Positions 44,529 to 53,922 of a stretch of DNA of 64,000 bases are shown one piece after another. Within the stretch, counting starts at the first letter, position 1. Each line of letters starts with the position of its first letter. Position numbers and translations under genes: made by a program. The notes below the pieces were generated by a model. That model saw nothing but the letters and a program-made list of their open reading frames with translations. It made no database searches and was not told where the DNA came from. Origin of the DNA: Tepidimicrobium xylanilyticum (GTDB lineage Bacteria > Bacillota > Clostridia > Tissierellales > Tepidimicrobiaceae); assembly GCF_900106765.1 (NCBI RefSeq), contig NZ_FNNG01000001.1:189774-253773 (forward strand), given 5' to 3'.

Positions 44529-45926
44529 TCAGCTATTTTCCATTAATTCATCAATCAACTTCCATACCCTCTCGCTAGAATTTGCATCTTTATAATGATG
44601 GACTATATTACAAATCGTTTGTCTTTCCTTTTGATAATAACCATTATCATTTAAGCATTTTAGAATCTCTTCAGTTAATTGCTCAAAAGTATAACATTTT
44701 GGTCCCGGAGCCCAGAAATCATAAGGTTCTAATAAAAAACCTCTATTTTTTTCATACTCTTCTAAATCTAACGGCGTAAATATTATAGGCCTTTCTAAGA
44801 GCAAATAGTCAAAATAAATAGATGAATAGTCAGTAATTAATAGATCTGCAGCATTTAAAACTTCGTATAAATCTATTTCTTCATCCCTCAAATGATTATC
44901 TTCAAGTATATATAAATTGTTAACCTTCTTATTTGCAAGAAAGCCTTTAGCTTGTTCAACATGGAATGGATGATATTTCAATATTAAAAGTATGTTATTT
45001 TTTCTCAGAAAATTGTCAAAATCCTTATAATCAAAATCATCTACGTCTAAAATATTAAACTTATCTGCAACACCATTTTCCTGTCCATAAATAGTTTTTC
45101 TGAAAGTAGGCATATAAAACACAATTTTTTTCCCAATTAAATCTACATCTAGCACTTCTGACAACAACTTTTTACCATTTGAATTTAATAACAAATCATT
45201 CCTTGGCATCCCTGTAATAACATATTTATCTCCATTAACCCCATAGCAAGCATTCATTAATGTAGTATAGGTCTGGGAATAAGATACAATTAAGTTTAGT
45301 TTTTCCCACTCTTTTTGATTTGTTTTTTTCTTTTTATCTTCTAAGTAATTACTCATATAAGATAATCCTTTTAAAGGAAAACCATGCCATAGCTGCACAT
45401 TTATTCTATTCCCGTCATATGATGAGTCGTGGGTATAAATAAACATTTTGCTAGTTAATATATTATAATAATAATCCTCATTTTTAACATTTTTATCTAA
45501 AGCAATAATTTCATACTTTCTTAATATATTTTCACTTGCTTTTTTCAATAATGCAAATGTATTAGAGCCAGAATGATTCTCAATTACTAAAGTAATGCGC
45601 TTTGGATTAATGGAAAAATCGTCTATATTAGAGTAATTAAATTTTTTTACTTCAAAATTGTCATTAACTATTTCAAATATAGAAAATTTCTTTACACCAT
45701 ACTCAATTAATTGCTTTACAATCTCTATATCATACATACTACTAATAATTACATTATAATCGTTATCTTTTAATATTTCCGGGTTATATACTTTTAACCC
45801 ACAAAAATTTGTTCCTTGCTTATTTTTATCATTATCAACAAAAGCCACTATATTAATATCGTCTTTTAATTTATCATACGCAACTTGTCCTCTTTTAGAA
45901 GCTCCAAATAAAACTGTTCTTTTCAT
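44529..45926 (-). CDS. CDP-glycerol glycerophosphotransferase family protein
   Basis: 465 residues from the ATG at 45926 (GAAAGGAATG upstream; the earlier ATG lacks a site). The N-terminal ~90 residues are a Rossmann-like module ([27 protein letters not shown]) also found in the neighbouring TylF-like protein. The rest is the Glyphos_transf domain ([38 protein letters not shown]). Such enzymes transfer glycerol phosphate, or another polyol phosphate, from a CDP donor. With tagD nearby, a phosphoglycerol decoration of the glycan is likely. Confidence 0.9.
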   Translation of the reverse strand: MKRTVLFGASKRGQVAYDKLKDDINIVAFVDNDKNKQGTNFCGLKVYNPEILKDNDYNVIISSMYDIEIVKQLIEYGVKKFSIFEIVNDNFEVKKFNYSNIDDFSINPKRITLVIENHSGSNTFALLKKASENILRKYEIIALDKNVKNEDYYYNILTSKMFIYTHDSSYDGNRINVQLWHGFPLKGLSYMSNYLEDKKKKTNQKEWEKLNLIVSYSQTYTTLMNACYGVNGDKYVITGMPRNDLLLNSNGKKLLSEVLDVDLIGKKIVFYMPTFRKTIYGQENGVADKFNILDVDDFDYKDFDNFLRKNNILLILKYHPFHVEQAKGFLANKKVNNLYILEDNHLRDEEIDLYEVLNAADLLITDYSSIYFDYLLLERPIIFTPLDLEEYEKNRGFLLEPYDFWAPGPKCYTFEQLTEEILKCLNDNGYYQKERQTICNIVHHYKDANSSERVWKLIDELMENS

Positions 45927-45962
45927 AAATAACATTCCTTTCATATCGTACTAAACATATAT

Positions 45963-46994
45963 TTATTTGGTTATAACAGCACTTCCAAAATAATCGCTTA
46001 AGGGAACATAATTTATTCCCATTTCATCGCAAAACTTTCTAACTGCCTCTTTTACCCCGCTATATGTAGGAAAATTATAATCATGAACTAGGATATAACC
46101 TCCTTTAGAAAGTCTTTCGTAGAAAAATTTCAACCCTGCATAAGTTGGTTTATATAAATCGACATCAATACTTACAAAAGCAAAATTTATATTTTTTAAT
46201 CTAACAGTACTTTCTGGAAAATATCCTTTTATAATGTAATAGTTATCTATATGCGACAATTTACTAATAACTAAGTCAATATTCGTATCTTCAAGGTGTC
46301 TAGGTTTAGACTTAGAAAAACCTCGTCTATGTTCAAACTCAACATCATCTTTATGAAAACCTTCAAATGTATCAAATAAAAATAAATCTCGGTCAGTAAA
46401 TAACTTGCTGATAAAAGCTGAAAAATCACCCTTATAAACTCCTAATTCTGCAACAGCACCACTTATATTCCTTTCTCTTATTTCTCTAGAAATTAATTCT
46501 ACTGTAGATAATCGAACATAATCAATTCCTTGGAGAATATAATCTGGATAGTTATAAAAATCATAATTTCTTTCATTATAAAATCTGTTCATATCACAAA
46601 TAAAATAATTCTCTATAACATTATGTAACTCTTCATCTATAATTATATTTTTATATTCTTGTCTTTTTAAACAATGTCTATTATACATATTCTTTATTTT
46701 GCTCTTAGAAGCACTCGTATTTAATCCATAAATTTTGATAATTTTACTTTCATGAATTCCCATATTTATCAATTGATAAAATATTTCATTAAAATACATA
46801 CTTGCAAGCAAAATATAATCAAAATTAAACTCATTAATTCTTTCAGGAGGGATTACTTCCTTGCCTTCTATCTTTTGTCCAACTTTTTTTCTATCATTGT
46901 CAACGTATGCTAGTATTTCAACATTATCTTTTCTTAACATTTTTGTGACTTTTCTGCCACCCTCACTAGCTCCAAATATTAGTATTTTTTTCAT
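45963..46994 (-). CDS. TylF/MycF-type methyltransferase with N-terminal Rossmann module
   Basis: 343 residues. The first ~95 (KKILIFGASEGGRKVTKMLR, ILAYVDNDRKKVG) resemble the neighbour's module. The C-terminal domain matches macrocin O-methyltransferase-like proteins (AVAELGVYKGDFSAFISKLF, LFLFDTFEGF, FAFVSIDVDLYKPTYAGLKFFYERLSKGGYILVHDYN), with SAM-binding and metal-binding acidic residues. It probably O-methylates a sugar of the glycan. Confidence 0.88.
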   Translation of the reverse strand: MKKILIFGASEGGRKVTKMLRKDNVEILAYVDNDRKKVGQKIEGKEVIPPERINEFNFDYILLASMYFNEIFYQLINMGIHESKIIKIYGLNTSASKSKIKNMYNRHCLKRQEYKNIIIDEELHNVIENYFICDMNRFYNERNYDFYNYPDYILQGIDYVRLSTVELISREIRERNISGAVAELGVYKGDFSAFISKLFTDRDLFLFDTFEGFHKDDVEFEHRRGFSKSKPRHLEDTNIDLVISKLSHIDNYYIIKGYFPESTVRLKNINFAFVSIDVDLYKPTYAGLKFFYERLSKGGYILVHDYNFPTYSGVKEAVRKFCDEMGINYVPLSDYFGSAVITK

Positions 46995-47011
46995 CTCTAT
47001 CCCCCATTGTC

Positions 47012-47401
47012 TTAAGCATTTTTTAAATCTTCTTTTATCTTAGTAGTAGAAATCCCTTCAGTTCTTGGAAGATATATCACTTCACATAAATCTGTCAAGT
47101 CATCAAATTTCCCTTCCCAATCAGAACCCATTACGAGAATATCAACATTATATTCTTTTATATGTTTCCTTTTATCTTCCCAACTTCTTTCTTCTATAAT
47201 CAAATCTACATATTTTATAGCTTCTAGAAGTATTTTTCTTTCTTCAAAACTATGATAGGCTTTTTTCCCTTTTACTGCATTAAACTCATCTGTAGATAAC
47301 CCTACTATTAAATAGTCGCCTAGTGCTTTAGCTCTTCTTAACAAGTTTATATGTCCTATATGTAATAAATCATAAGTGCCATACGTGAGAACCACCTTCA
47401 T
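47012..47401 (-). CDS. tagD: Glycerol-3-phosphate cytidylyltransferase-like
   Basis: 129 residues, the size of TagD: nucleotidyltransferase motif GTYDLLHIGHINLL, then RTEGISTTKIK. It would make CDP-glycerol for the glycerophosphotransferase two genes downstream. Ethanolamine-phosphate or other alcohol phosphates are alternative substrates. Confidence 0.87.
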   Translation of the reverse strand: MKVVLTYGTYDLLHIGHINLLRRAKALGDYLIVGLSTDEFNAVKGKKAYHSFEERKILLEAIKYVDLIIEERSWEDKRKHIKEYNVDILVMGSDWEGKFDDLTDLCEVIYLPRTEGISTTKIKEDLKNA

Positions 47402-47415
47402 TTATAATCCTCCCC

Positions 47416-48468
47416 TCACTCCACCAAATCCCAACTCATAGGAGTGCCTTTTTTTATATCACATCTAGCTCTTTTCCCCAATATATCATCTATATACTTA
47501 GTTGCCAATCCAAATCCCGGTCTAATACTTTTTACATTTTCATGGGTGAAAACTTCTCCCTTTTTAATATCCTTTACCACAAATAAGGATCTGGAATGTT
47601 CTCTGCTATTTCTTTGTTTTTCTGTTAATTCATAAGTAACTTGTCCTAAAGCTTTTTCTAAATCTCGTATTCTTTCTACCATCTCCTTAAATTCATCTGG
47701 TTCCATGGAAAATTTGGCATCAGGTCCTCCATCTGCTCTATCTAGGGTAAAATGTTTTTCTACGATTTTTGCTCCCAACGCTACTGCTCCTAAAGCTACT
47801 GTATGGCCTAAGGTGTGGTCTGATAGGCCAACTATTGTGTTAAAGGTATCCTTCATATTTGGTATAACTTTCAGGTTTATGTCTTCCATTGGCGACGGAT
47901 AGGCCGATGTACACTTCAAAAGAGCTATTTGACTATTGCCCATCCTTTTACAGGCTGCTAAAGTTTCTTCTATATCTGACAAGGTAGCTATTCCTGTAGA
48001 TATTATAATTGGCTTACCCTTTGATGCTATATACTCAATAAAGGGAATATCCGTTATTTCAAAAGATGCTATTTTATACGCTGGTACATTCATTTCTTCT
48101 AAAAAATCTACAGCAGTATTATCAAAAGGCGATGAGAAAAATATTAACCCTTCTTCTTCCGCTACCTTTTTTAATTTTGGCTGCCATTCCCAAGGGGTAT
48201 ATGCCTCTTCATATAGCTTGTACAAGGTAGTGCCATCCCAAATAGTTCCTTGCTTTATTTGAAAATATTCATTATCACAGTTTATGGTTATAGTATCTGG
48301 TGTATAGGTTTGAAGTTTTATAGCATCTGCTCCAGCCCATTTAGCTTTTCTTATAGTTTCCACTGCTCTATCGTAACTTTGAAGATGATTCGCTGACATT
48401 TCTGCTATTATAAATACTGGATAGCTATCTCCTATTTTTCTTCCAGCTATTTCTATATACTTGTCCAT
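47416..48468 (-). CDS. pseI: Pseudaminic acid synthase
   Basis: 350 residues: NeuB-type TIM barrel (FIIAEMSANHLQSYDRAVETI, DAIKLQTYTPDTITI, PAYKIASFEITDIPF, VEKHFTLDR) and C-terminal antifreeze-like SAF domain. The AEMSANH form and overall pattern favour PseI over NeuB or LegI. It condenses a 2,4-diamino-trideoxyhexose with phosphoenolpyruvate to form pseudaminic acid. Confidence 0.92.
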   Translation of the reverse strand: MDKYIEIAGRKIGDSYPVFIIAEMSANHLQSYDRAVETIRKAKWAGADAIKLQTYTPDTITINCDNEYFQIKQGTIWDGTTLYKLYEEAYTPWEWQPKLKKVAEEEGLIFFSSPFDNTAVDFLEEMNVPAYKIASFEITDIPFIEYIASKGKPIIISTGIATLSDIEETLAACKRMGNSQIALLKCTSAYPSPMEDINLKVIPNMKDTFNTIVGLSDHTLGHTVALGAVALGAKIVEKHFTLDRADGGPDAKFSMEPDEFKEMVERIRDLEKALGQVTYELTEKQRNSREHSRSLFVVKDIKKGEVFTHENVKSIRPGFGLATKYIDDILGKRARCDIKKGTPMSWDLVE

Positions 48469-48533
48469 ATTCTCCCTCCAATCTTTATAGGAAAACGAGA
48501 CTTCTAACTTAGCTTAGAATAACTGTCCATCAA

Positions 48534-49532
48534 CTAAAATAATTTCATAATCTCATCTACTATTCTCTTGCTTCCTTGTCCATCTACCAAACTTAACATC
48601 TGTTTTGAAGTTTTAATTCTATGGCTATAATTCTCAATATTTTTTTCAACTATATTTATAAAATTATATTTTTCAATTAGTAGATCTTTATCAATTAAAT
48701 CCAAATAATCTATTTCCGTTTCTCTAGATACTCCTTGAACAAATTTTATTTGATTATCTGCTATGATTGCTGCTATGGTTGGCGTCCCACAAGCACATAG
48801 TTCGTATAATGTATTGCCTCCTGCAGAAATGGCTAAATCACAATTTAACATTATTCCCGCCATATTATTCGTGTTTATGTAAAAATTAATATTTTCGTGC
48901 CTATAATTCTTAATCATAAAATCTTTATATTTATAGGAGTTACCTAGCACAACATCATATTCTATATCTACATAATTATCCAAAAGCATATCTAAAATAT
49001 ATTTTGTAAAATTGTTCTCATCTCCACCACCTAATGTAATCATTATTCTTTCCACATTAGGTTTTGGTAGTTTATATTTTATTTGTTTAAATTCATCTCT
49101 TAATAAAGCATATTTAGGACCTAACAATTTTTTTGTTTTCCCTTTATATTCAATATTTAAAGCCTCTATACTTGTATTAATTAACAAATCCATATTATAT
49201 TCTTTGAACTTGACTAAATCATCTATGTATACGATTTTTCCTGCTATATTATAGAATTTGTTTATATCATGTTCTTCAATATTATAATCATCTATTATTG
49301 CTAAATCATATATTAGGCTTTTAAAACTCAGCAAGTAGTCCAAGATATTTGCTACATGAATTATATTAAATCCACCATCTTTTACTAACTTTACAGCATT
49401 TTTGTCGCTTCTATCAGTAATATACTCAACTAATATCCCTTTCTTCTTTAATTCCTTAGCTATAGTCAATGTTCTCATTATATGTCCGAGACCAATGGTA
49501 GAAGAACCATTGGCATAGATTACCGCTTTCAT
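48534..49532 (-). CDS. pseG: UDP-2,4-diacetamido-2,4,6-trideoxyhexose hydrolase (PseG-like)
   Basis: 332 residues of the PseG/MurG-like GT-B fold: YANGSSTIGLGHIMRTLTIAKEL at the N-terminus, IDDYNIEEHD, MITLGGGDENNFTKYIL, AISAGGNTLYELCACGTPTIAAI. PseG removes UDP to give the free sugar for PseI. It lies 66 bases upstream of pseI and 9 downstream of pseF. Confidence 0.9.
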   Translation of the reverse strand: MKAVIYANGSSTIGLGHIMRTLTIAKELKKKGILVEYITDRSDKNAVKLVKDGGFNIIHVANILDYLLSFKSLIYDLAIIDDYNIEEHDINKFYNIAGKIVYIDDLVKFKEYNMDLLINTSIEALNIEYKGKTKKLLGPKYALLRDEFKQIKYKLPKPNVERIMITLGGGDENNFTKYILDMLLDNYVDIEYDVVLGNSYKYKDFMIKNYRHENINFYINTNNMAGIMLNCDLAISAGGNTLYELCACGTPTIAAIIADNQIKFVQGVSRETEIDYLDLIDKDLLIEKYNFINIVEKNIENYSHRIKTSKQMLSLVDGQGSKRIVDEIMKLF

Positions 49533-49541
49533 ATTACTCTC

Positions 49542-50276
49542 CTACACTTCTTTCTGCTTAACATCTTTGTTTATATCTGCTATGTTTGAATTCTCATCTA
49601 AAAACTTCACTATTTCTTTAGCTTCCACATATTCATCTTGAAAGTGATTCAATATGGCTTCCACTACTTTAAAGTCTTCTATAGTATCCACTGACAGCCT
49701 ATAGCTTTTACTATAAAATTCACTTCCCTTTACACTGCCTACTTTGAATACATTTGGATTTTCATATATATACAAGGTTACATGTTCTTTGTATCTATTG
49801 GATTCTTCTAAGGAAGAAACTTTTTCCCAAACTTTTAATAAGGTTTCAGAAGTAAATACTTCCACATCAAAACCTCTAATAAAGCTATCTGGAACGTCTA
49901 ATCTAACATAATCATAGTCATTGGACAAAAAATAGGTAATAACATTATCTACAATAATAGGATCTATCAAGGGACAATCTCCCGTTATTCTGACAATAAT
50001 ATCCCCACCATATTTTTCATATGTATCTACAAAACGTTTTAAAACGTTTTTTTCATCCCCTCTAAATATTTTATATCCTTGACTTTTCACTACATTAACC
50101 AATGGATCATCCGCTTTTTCTACACTTGTGGCTAATACCAGTTCATCAATATATTTAGATTTTTTAAGCCTATTTAGAGTATAAATTATCATTGGTTGAC
50201 CTAATATGGGCTTAATAACCTTTTTGGGTAACCTTTCAGAGCCCATTCTTGCTTGGACTATACATAATATCTTCAT
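49542..50276 (-). CDS. pseF: Nonulosonate cytidylyltransferase (PseF/SpsF-like)
   Basis: 244 residues: CIVQARMGSERLPKKVIKPILGQPMIIYTL, VRITGDCPLIDPIIVDNVI, DVEVFTSETL. This is the CMP-sugar synthetase group that activates pseudaminic acid with CTP. Its start overlaps the stop of the HAD gene by 4 bases. Confidence 0.88.
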   Translation of the reverse strand: MKILCIVQARMGSERLPKKVIKPILGQPMIIYTLNRLKKSKYIDELVLATSVEKADDPLVNVVKSQGYKIFRGDEKNVLKRFVDTYEKYGGDIIVRITGDCPLIDPIIVDNVITYFLSNDYDYVRLDVPDSFIRGFDVEVFTSETLLKVWEKVSSLEESNRYKEHVTLYIYENPNVFKVGSVKGSEFYSKSYRLSVDTIEDFKVVEAILNHFQDEYVEAKEIVKFLDENSNIADINKDVKQKEV

Positions 50277-50947
50277 TGTATTTCCTCCAGTATTTTTTCT
50301 AACTCTAACAAAGATTTTATACGATAATCTGCCTCATATTTTTCATCTACCACGATACCCATATAATCTCCTATAGAACGAATTATTCTAACAGAATTAA
50401 TTCCTGATTTTTTACAAGGAATAAAATCTTTATTTGGATTATCACCTATGTAAACAGTTTCTTTTGCTTTCACATCAAAATAATCTAGCATAATTTGAAA
50501 TGGTTTTACACTGGGTTTCCAATAGTCTTTCCCATAGTCATCTGTGACGATAATCTTATCCATATATTTTTCAATATTTAAAGCTCTAATCTTATTCCAT
50601 TGCGCTCCCTTGTATCCATCAGTTATAAGTCCTAATTTATATTTGGTTTTAAATATTTCTAATACTTTATAAGCATCCTCATAAAGGGATATATTTGGAT
50701 TATTATATCTATATAATTCAACCAAATATTCAATTTTCTCCTTTAAATGATATTTTTCGCATATTTGGTCAAAAATTTTTCCCCTTCCTCGAGAATTCAG
50801 AATATTTACCATATCATCAAACAATATATTTTTACTTATTCCATATTTATTAGATAAGTATGTGGCCACTTCCATAAATCCACTATAAACAAAGTCCCTT
50901 TCATTATATAAAGTATCATCTAGATCGAATATTACTAACCTTATCAT
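50273..50947 (-). CDS. HAD-family hydrolase
   Basis: 224 residues with the HAD motifs VIFDLDDTLYNE (nucleophile and acid aspartates), LITDGYKG, and YIGDNPNKDFIPCKKSG. A sugar-phosphate or nonulosonate-9-phosphate phosphatase role fits the neighbourhood, but sequence alone does not fix the substrate. Confidence 0.86.
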   Translation of the reverse strand: MIRLVIFDLDDTLYNERDFVYSGFMEVATYLSNKYGISKNILFDDMVNILNSRGRGKIFDQICEKYHLKEKIEYLVELYRYNNPNISLYEDAYKVLEIFKTKYKLGLITDGYKGAQWNKIRALNIEKYMDKIIVTDDYGKDYWKPSVKPFQIMLDYFDVKAKETVYIGDNPNKDFIPCKKSGINSVRIIRSIGDYMGIVVDEKYEADYRIKSLLELEKILEEIQ

Positions 50948-50955
50948 ATTTCCCC

Positions 50956-51894
50956 CTATATATATACTGCTTCATCATATCTTAACATGGTTAACTCTTT
51001 GAATTCACCTATAATAGGTAGAATCTCCTCGCCTTTAACCATTTTCCTCAATAATTCGGCATAGGCTACTCCTGCTTCAAAAGATAATGGCACGCCGCCG
51101 CCAAACCTTGGGTTTACTTCTATAAACTTTATATTCCCCTTTAAATCTACAATACATTGAATGGTTAGTGGTCCTATTGGTTTTATATTTTCATCAATCT
51201 TTAGCTTATTACATAATTCTAGAGTTCTTTCTATTATAGCCATGTCTTTTACGGTTCTACCCTTTGACACTTCTCCTGCTCTAACTTCTATTCTTTGTCT
51301 TGGCACTATTGAAATTACATTTCCATCTAAATCACACAGTACATCTATTGTGTATTCAGTACCTTCAACAAACTCTTGTATAATTGGATTTTCTATGTAA
51401 TCAATAAAGAAGTTTAGTTCCTTTTCATCCTTTATTTTAAAGACATTTTTACTACCTGCTCCATCTGTTGGCTTAATAATTAACGGGAAATTACAATCCT
51501 TCAACTCCTGTTTGCTATAAGTCATAGGAGTATCTATGTTATTGCTCATAAAGAACTTATAACTTTTCCATTTATCATTAAATGTTTCAATTATTTTTTT
51601 ATCGCTCAATATAAGTGCTGTACCTATTTCATTAAACTTTTTTCTATTTTCACATAATGATATGAATTCCTTTTCAAATAAAGGAATAATCATGTCAACT
51701 CTCTCTTTCTCGCAAATACTTAAAAGAACATCTAAATAATCCTCCTCATTCCATTTAGGAACTTTATAAAAGGCATCTACAAAGTATTTTGCTGGTACTA
51801 ACTCTTCTATATCTACTCCTATAATCCTGTGGTATTCCTTAAAGTGTTTTATCAGTTGGACTCTTCTACCTATAGCTGTAAATAATACTTTCAT
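50956..51894 (-). CDS. ATP-grasp enzyme of the glycan locus
   Basis: About 312 residues with an N-terminal Rossmann segment (KVLFTAIGRRVQLIKHFKEY) and an ATP-grasp core (CNFPLIIKPTDGAGSKNVFKI; KFIEVNPRFGGGVPLSFEAG with the metal-binding E-x-N). ATP-grasp ligases join a carboxylate to an amine, so it may add an acyl or aminoacyl group to the diamino sugar. Placed between pseC and the HAD gene. The start is ATG 51894, or TTG 51903 directly after the pseC stop. Confidence 0.85.
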   Translation of the reverse strand: MKVLFTAIGRRVQLIKHFKEYHRIIGVDIEELVPAKYFVDAFYKVPKWNEEDYLDVLLSICEKERVDMIIPLFEKEFISLCENRKKFNEIGTALILSDKKIIETFNDKWKSYKFFMSNNIDTPMTYSKQELKDCNFPLIIKPTDGAGSKNVFKIKDEKELNFFIDYIENPIIQEFVEGTEYTIDVLCDLDGNVISIVPRQRIEVRAGEVSKGRTVKDMAIIERTLELCNKLKIDENIKPIGPLTIQCIVDLKGNIKFIEVNPRFGGGVPLSFEAGVAYAELLRKMVKGEEILPIIGEFKELTMLRYDEAVYI

Positions 51895-51903
51895 AAACTT
51901 CAA

Positions 51904-53097
51904 CTACCTTCTGTAATATTTTAAAACCTTATCCATAACATTTACTACATCCTCTATGTCCTTATCTTTCATCTTAGGATATAAAGGCAGAGTTATAATT
52001 CTTTCATACAATTTTTCTGCATTAGGACATAATCCTTTTTCATATCCTAATCTTTTATAATAGGGATGGTAGTAGACTGGTATATAATGAACGTTAACAC
52101 CTATATTTTCAGCTTGTAAAGCTTCAAATATTTCCTTTCTACCTACCTTAAACTTTTCCAATTCCAGCTGAATTACATATAAATGCCAAGCTGATTTAGA
52201 AAAGCTTTCCTGATATGGTAGTATAATTCCATCTATATTTTTTAAATACTCATCATACTTTTTTGCAATTTCCCTTCTTCTTTTCAGAAACCCATTTATT
52301 TTATTTAACTGACTAATGCCAAGTGCTGCTTGAATATCTGTCATTCTATAGTTATAACCTAATTCTAATTGCTCATAAAACCATGGACCTTCATCTTTAT
52401 TTTGCAGCATCTCTTTATCCCTTGTTATCCCATGAGTCCTGAACAACTTCAGTTTATTATAAAGTTTTTCATCATTAGTAGTAATCATGCCGCCTTCTCC
52501 AGTAGTAATGTGCTTAACTGGATGAAAGCTAAAAGTGGTTATATCTACTAATGAACCAATTTTCTTGCTCTTGTATTCCGCCCCCAAAGAATGGGCTGCA
52601 TCTTCTATTACCACTAAACCGTATTTCTTTGCAATTTCATTTATTCCATCTATATCAACAGGTTGTCCAGTAAAATCTACTGGAATAATCGCTTTTGTTT
52701 TCTTAGTGATCTTTCTTTCAACATCTTCTATATCTATATTGTAGGTTTTAGGATCTATATCTGCAAATATGGGTTTCCCACCTTGATATAGTACACAATT
52801 AGCAGAGGCAGCAAAAGTTATAGGACTAGTTATTACTTCATCGCCTTCTTTTATACCTGCTGCAAAACAAGCTGCATGTAATGCAGCTGTACCATTGGAT
52901 ATAGAAACTGCATATTTGGCTCCTACATAATCTGCAAAACGCTTTTCAAATTCTTCTATTTTCGGACCTGTAGTGAGAAAATCAGATTTTAGTACCTTTA
53001 CTACTTCCCCAACATCTTCCTCATCTACCCATTGTTGAGCGTAGGGTAAGTAGGTATCCCTTACAGGTTTTCCACCGTTTATTGCTAATGTATTCAT
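51904..53097 (-). CDS. pseC: UDP-4-amino-4,6-dideoxy-altrose-type aminotransferase
   Basis: 397 residues, DegT/DnrJ/EryC1 family: TGPKIEEFEKRFADYVGAKYAVSISNGTAALHAA, DAAHSLGAEYKS and the PLP lysine in TFSFHPVKHITTGEGGM. With pseB, I, G and F around it, it is the PseC aminotransferase that puts the 4-amino group on the keto sugar. AAGGTGATC sits just upstream of the ATG at 53097, which I prefer to the GTG at 53106. Confidence 0.93.
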   Translation of the reverse strand: MNTLAINGGKPVRDTYLPYAQQWVDEEDVGEVVKVLKSDFLTTGPKIEEFEKRFADYVGAKYAVSISNGTAALHAACFAAGIKEGDEVITSPITFAASANCVLYQGGKPIFADIDPKTYNIDIEDVERKITKKTKAIIPVDFTGQPVDIDGINEIAKKYGLVVIEDAAHSLGAEYKSKKIGSLVDITTFSFHPVKHITTGEGGMITTNDEKLYNKLKLFRTHGITRDKEMLQNKDEGPWFYEQLELGYNYRMTDIQAALGISQLNKINGFLKRRREIAKKYDEYLKNIDGIILPYQESFSKSAWHLYVIQLELEKFKVGRKEIFEALQAENIGVNVHYIPVYYHPYYKRLGYEKGLCPNAEKLYERIITLPLYPKMKDKDIEDVVNVMDKVLKYYRR

Positions 53098-53118
53098 TTT
53101 GATCACCTTGTTATATAT

Positions 53119-53922
53119 TTAAAATGCTCTCACCAGTTTAGGTTCATCATATCCTAATTCACCATCTAAAAATCTATCAACAATATCATTATTAAAGGTA
53201 TTATAAATCAATCTTAAATGTTGAGGTTTCCAATCAGAACTGATGAATAGTTTCCCTAAAGTACCCTGTGGTACCCCTTTTAATTTCTTTCCTTCCTCAA
53301 TCAACTTTAATATGGCTATCAAATCTTCTGCAACTTGTATAACAGCTCTACAAGCTACATCGTGTACACCGTCACCTTTAAAAAGTTTAGGTACTGAATG
53401 ATGGATAATGTCTCCACCGTCAATTCTTTCAGTTAAGTAATGAACAGTCATTCCTGCCCAGTTTGGTTTTAGAAAATAGAAAGGCCAAAATAGGGTGATA
53501 TTCCCACGAAACCAAGGAGATAAGCCCCCGTGAATATTAAAAGAATATGCAGGAAGAATAGAAAGAAATTCGTTACTTAACTTGTGAATTCCATAACTTA
53601 ATACTACGTCCGGATTAAAATCACATATCCACTTTTTAACTTTATCGCTATTTAACTGCTCTTTATTCACTTTTATTTTTCGTACAGAATCATTGAAAAT
53701 TACATCTGTAATTTTACCAAAAAACTTTGCCTCGGATTCTTCTCGATCCTTAAAATGTCTTATAAAGTTGTTTTTGTCTAAATCACATAATCCCTCTGGT
53801 GGCTGCGGCACAAAGTTTTCCCTTTTTTCTATTAACAAACCATCTAAATATTGATTGTCATATAGTTTTTTTGCTATATACATATGCCTTGGATGAGAAC
53901 CAGTCAAAAATAATACTTTCAT
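53119..53922 (-). CDS. Sugar N-formyltransferase-like protein
   Basis: 267 residues of the formyltransferase fold: VLFLTGSHPRHMYIAKKL, DVVLSYGIHKLSNEFL, the catalytic Asn-x-His in FNIHGGLSPWFRGNITLFWPF and RIDGGDIIHHS. It resembles enzymes that put a formyl group from N10-formyl-tetrahydrofolate on a sugar amine rather than on Met-tRNA. It overlaps the DUF4910 gene by 4 bases and lies next to pseC. Confidence 0.85.
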   Translation of the reverse strand: MKVLFLTGSHPRHMYIAKKLYDNQYLDGLLIEKRENFVPQPPEGLCDLDKNNFIRHFKDREESEAKFFGKITDVIFNDSVRKIKVNKEQLNSDKVKKWICDFNPDVVLSYGIHKLSNEFLSILPAYSFNIHGGLSPWFRGNITLFWPFYFLKPNWAGMTVHYLTERIDGGDIIHHSVPKLFKGDGVHDVACRAVIQVAEDLIAILKLIEEGKKLKGVPQGTLGKLFISSDWKPQHLRLIYNTFNNDIVDRFLDGELGYDEPKLVRAF

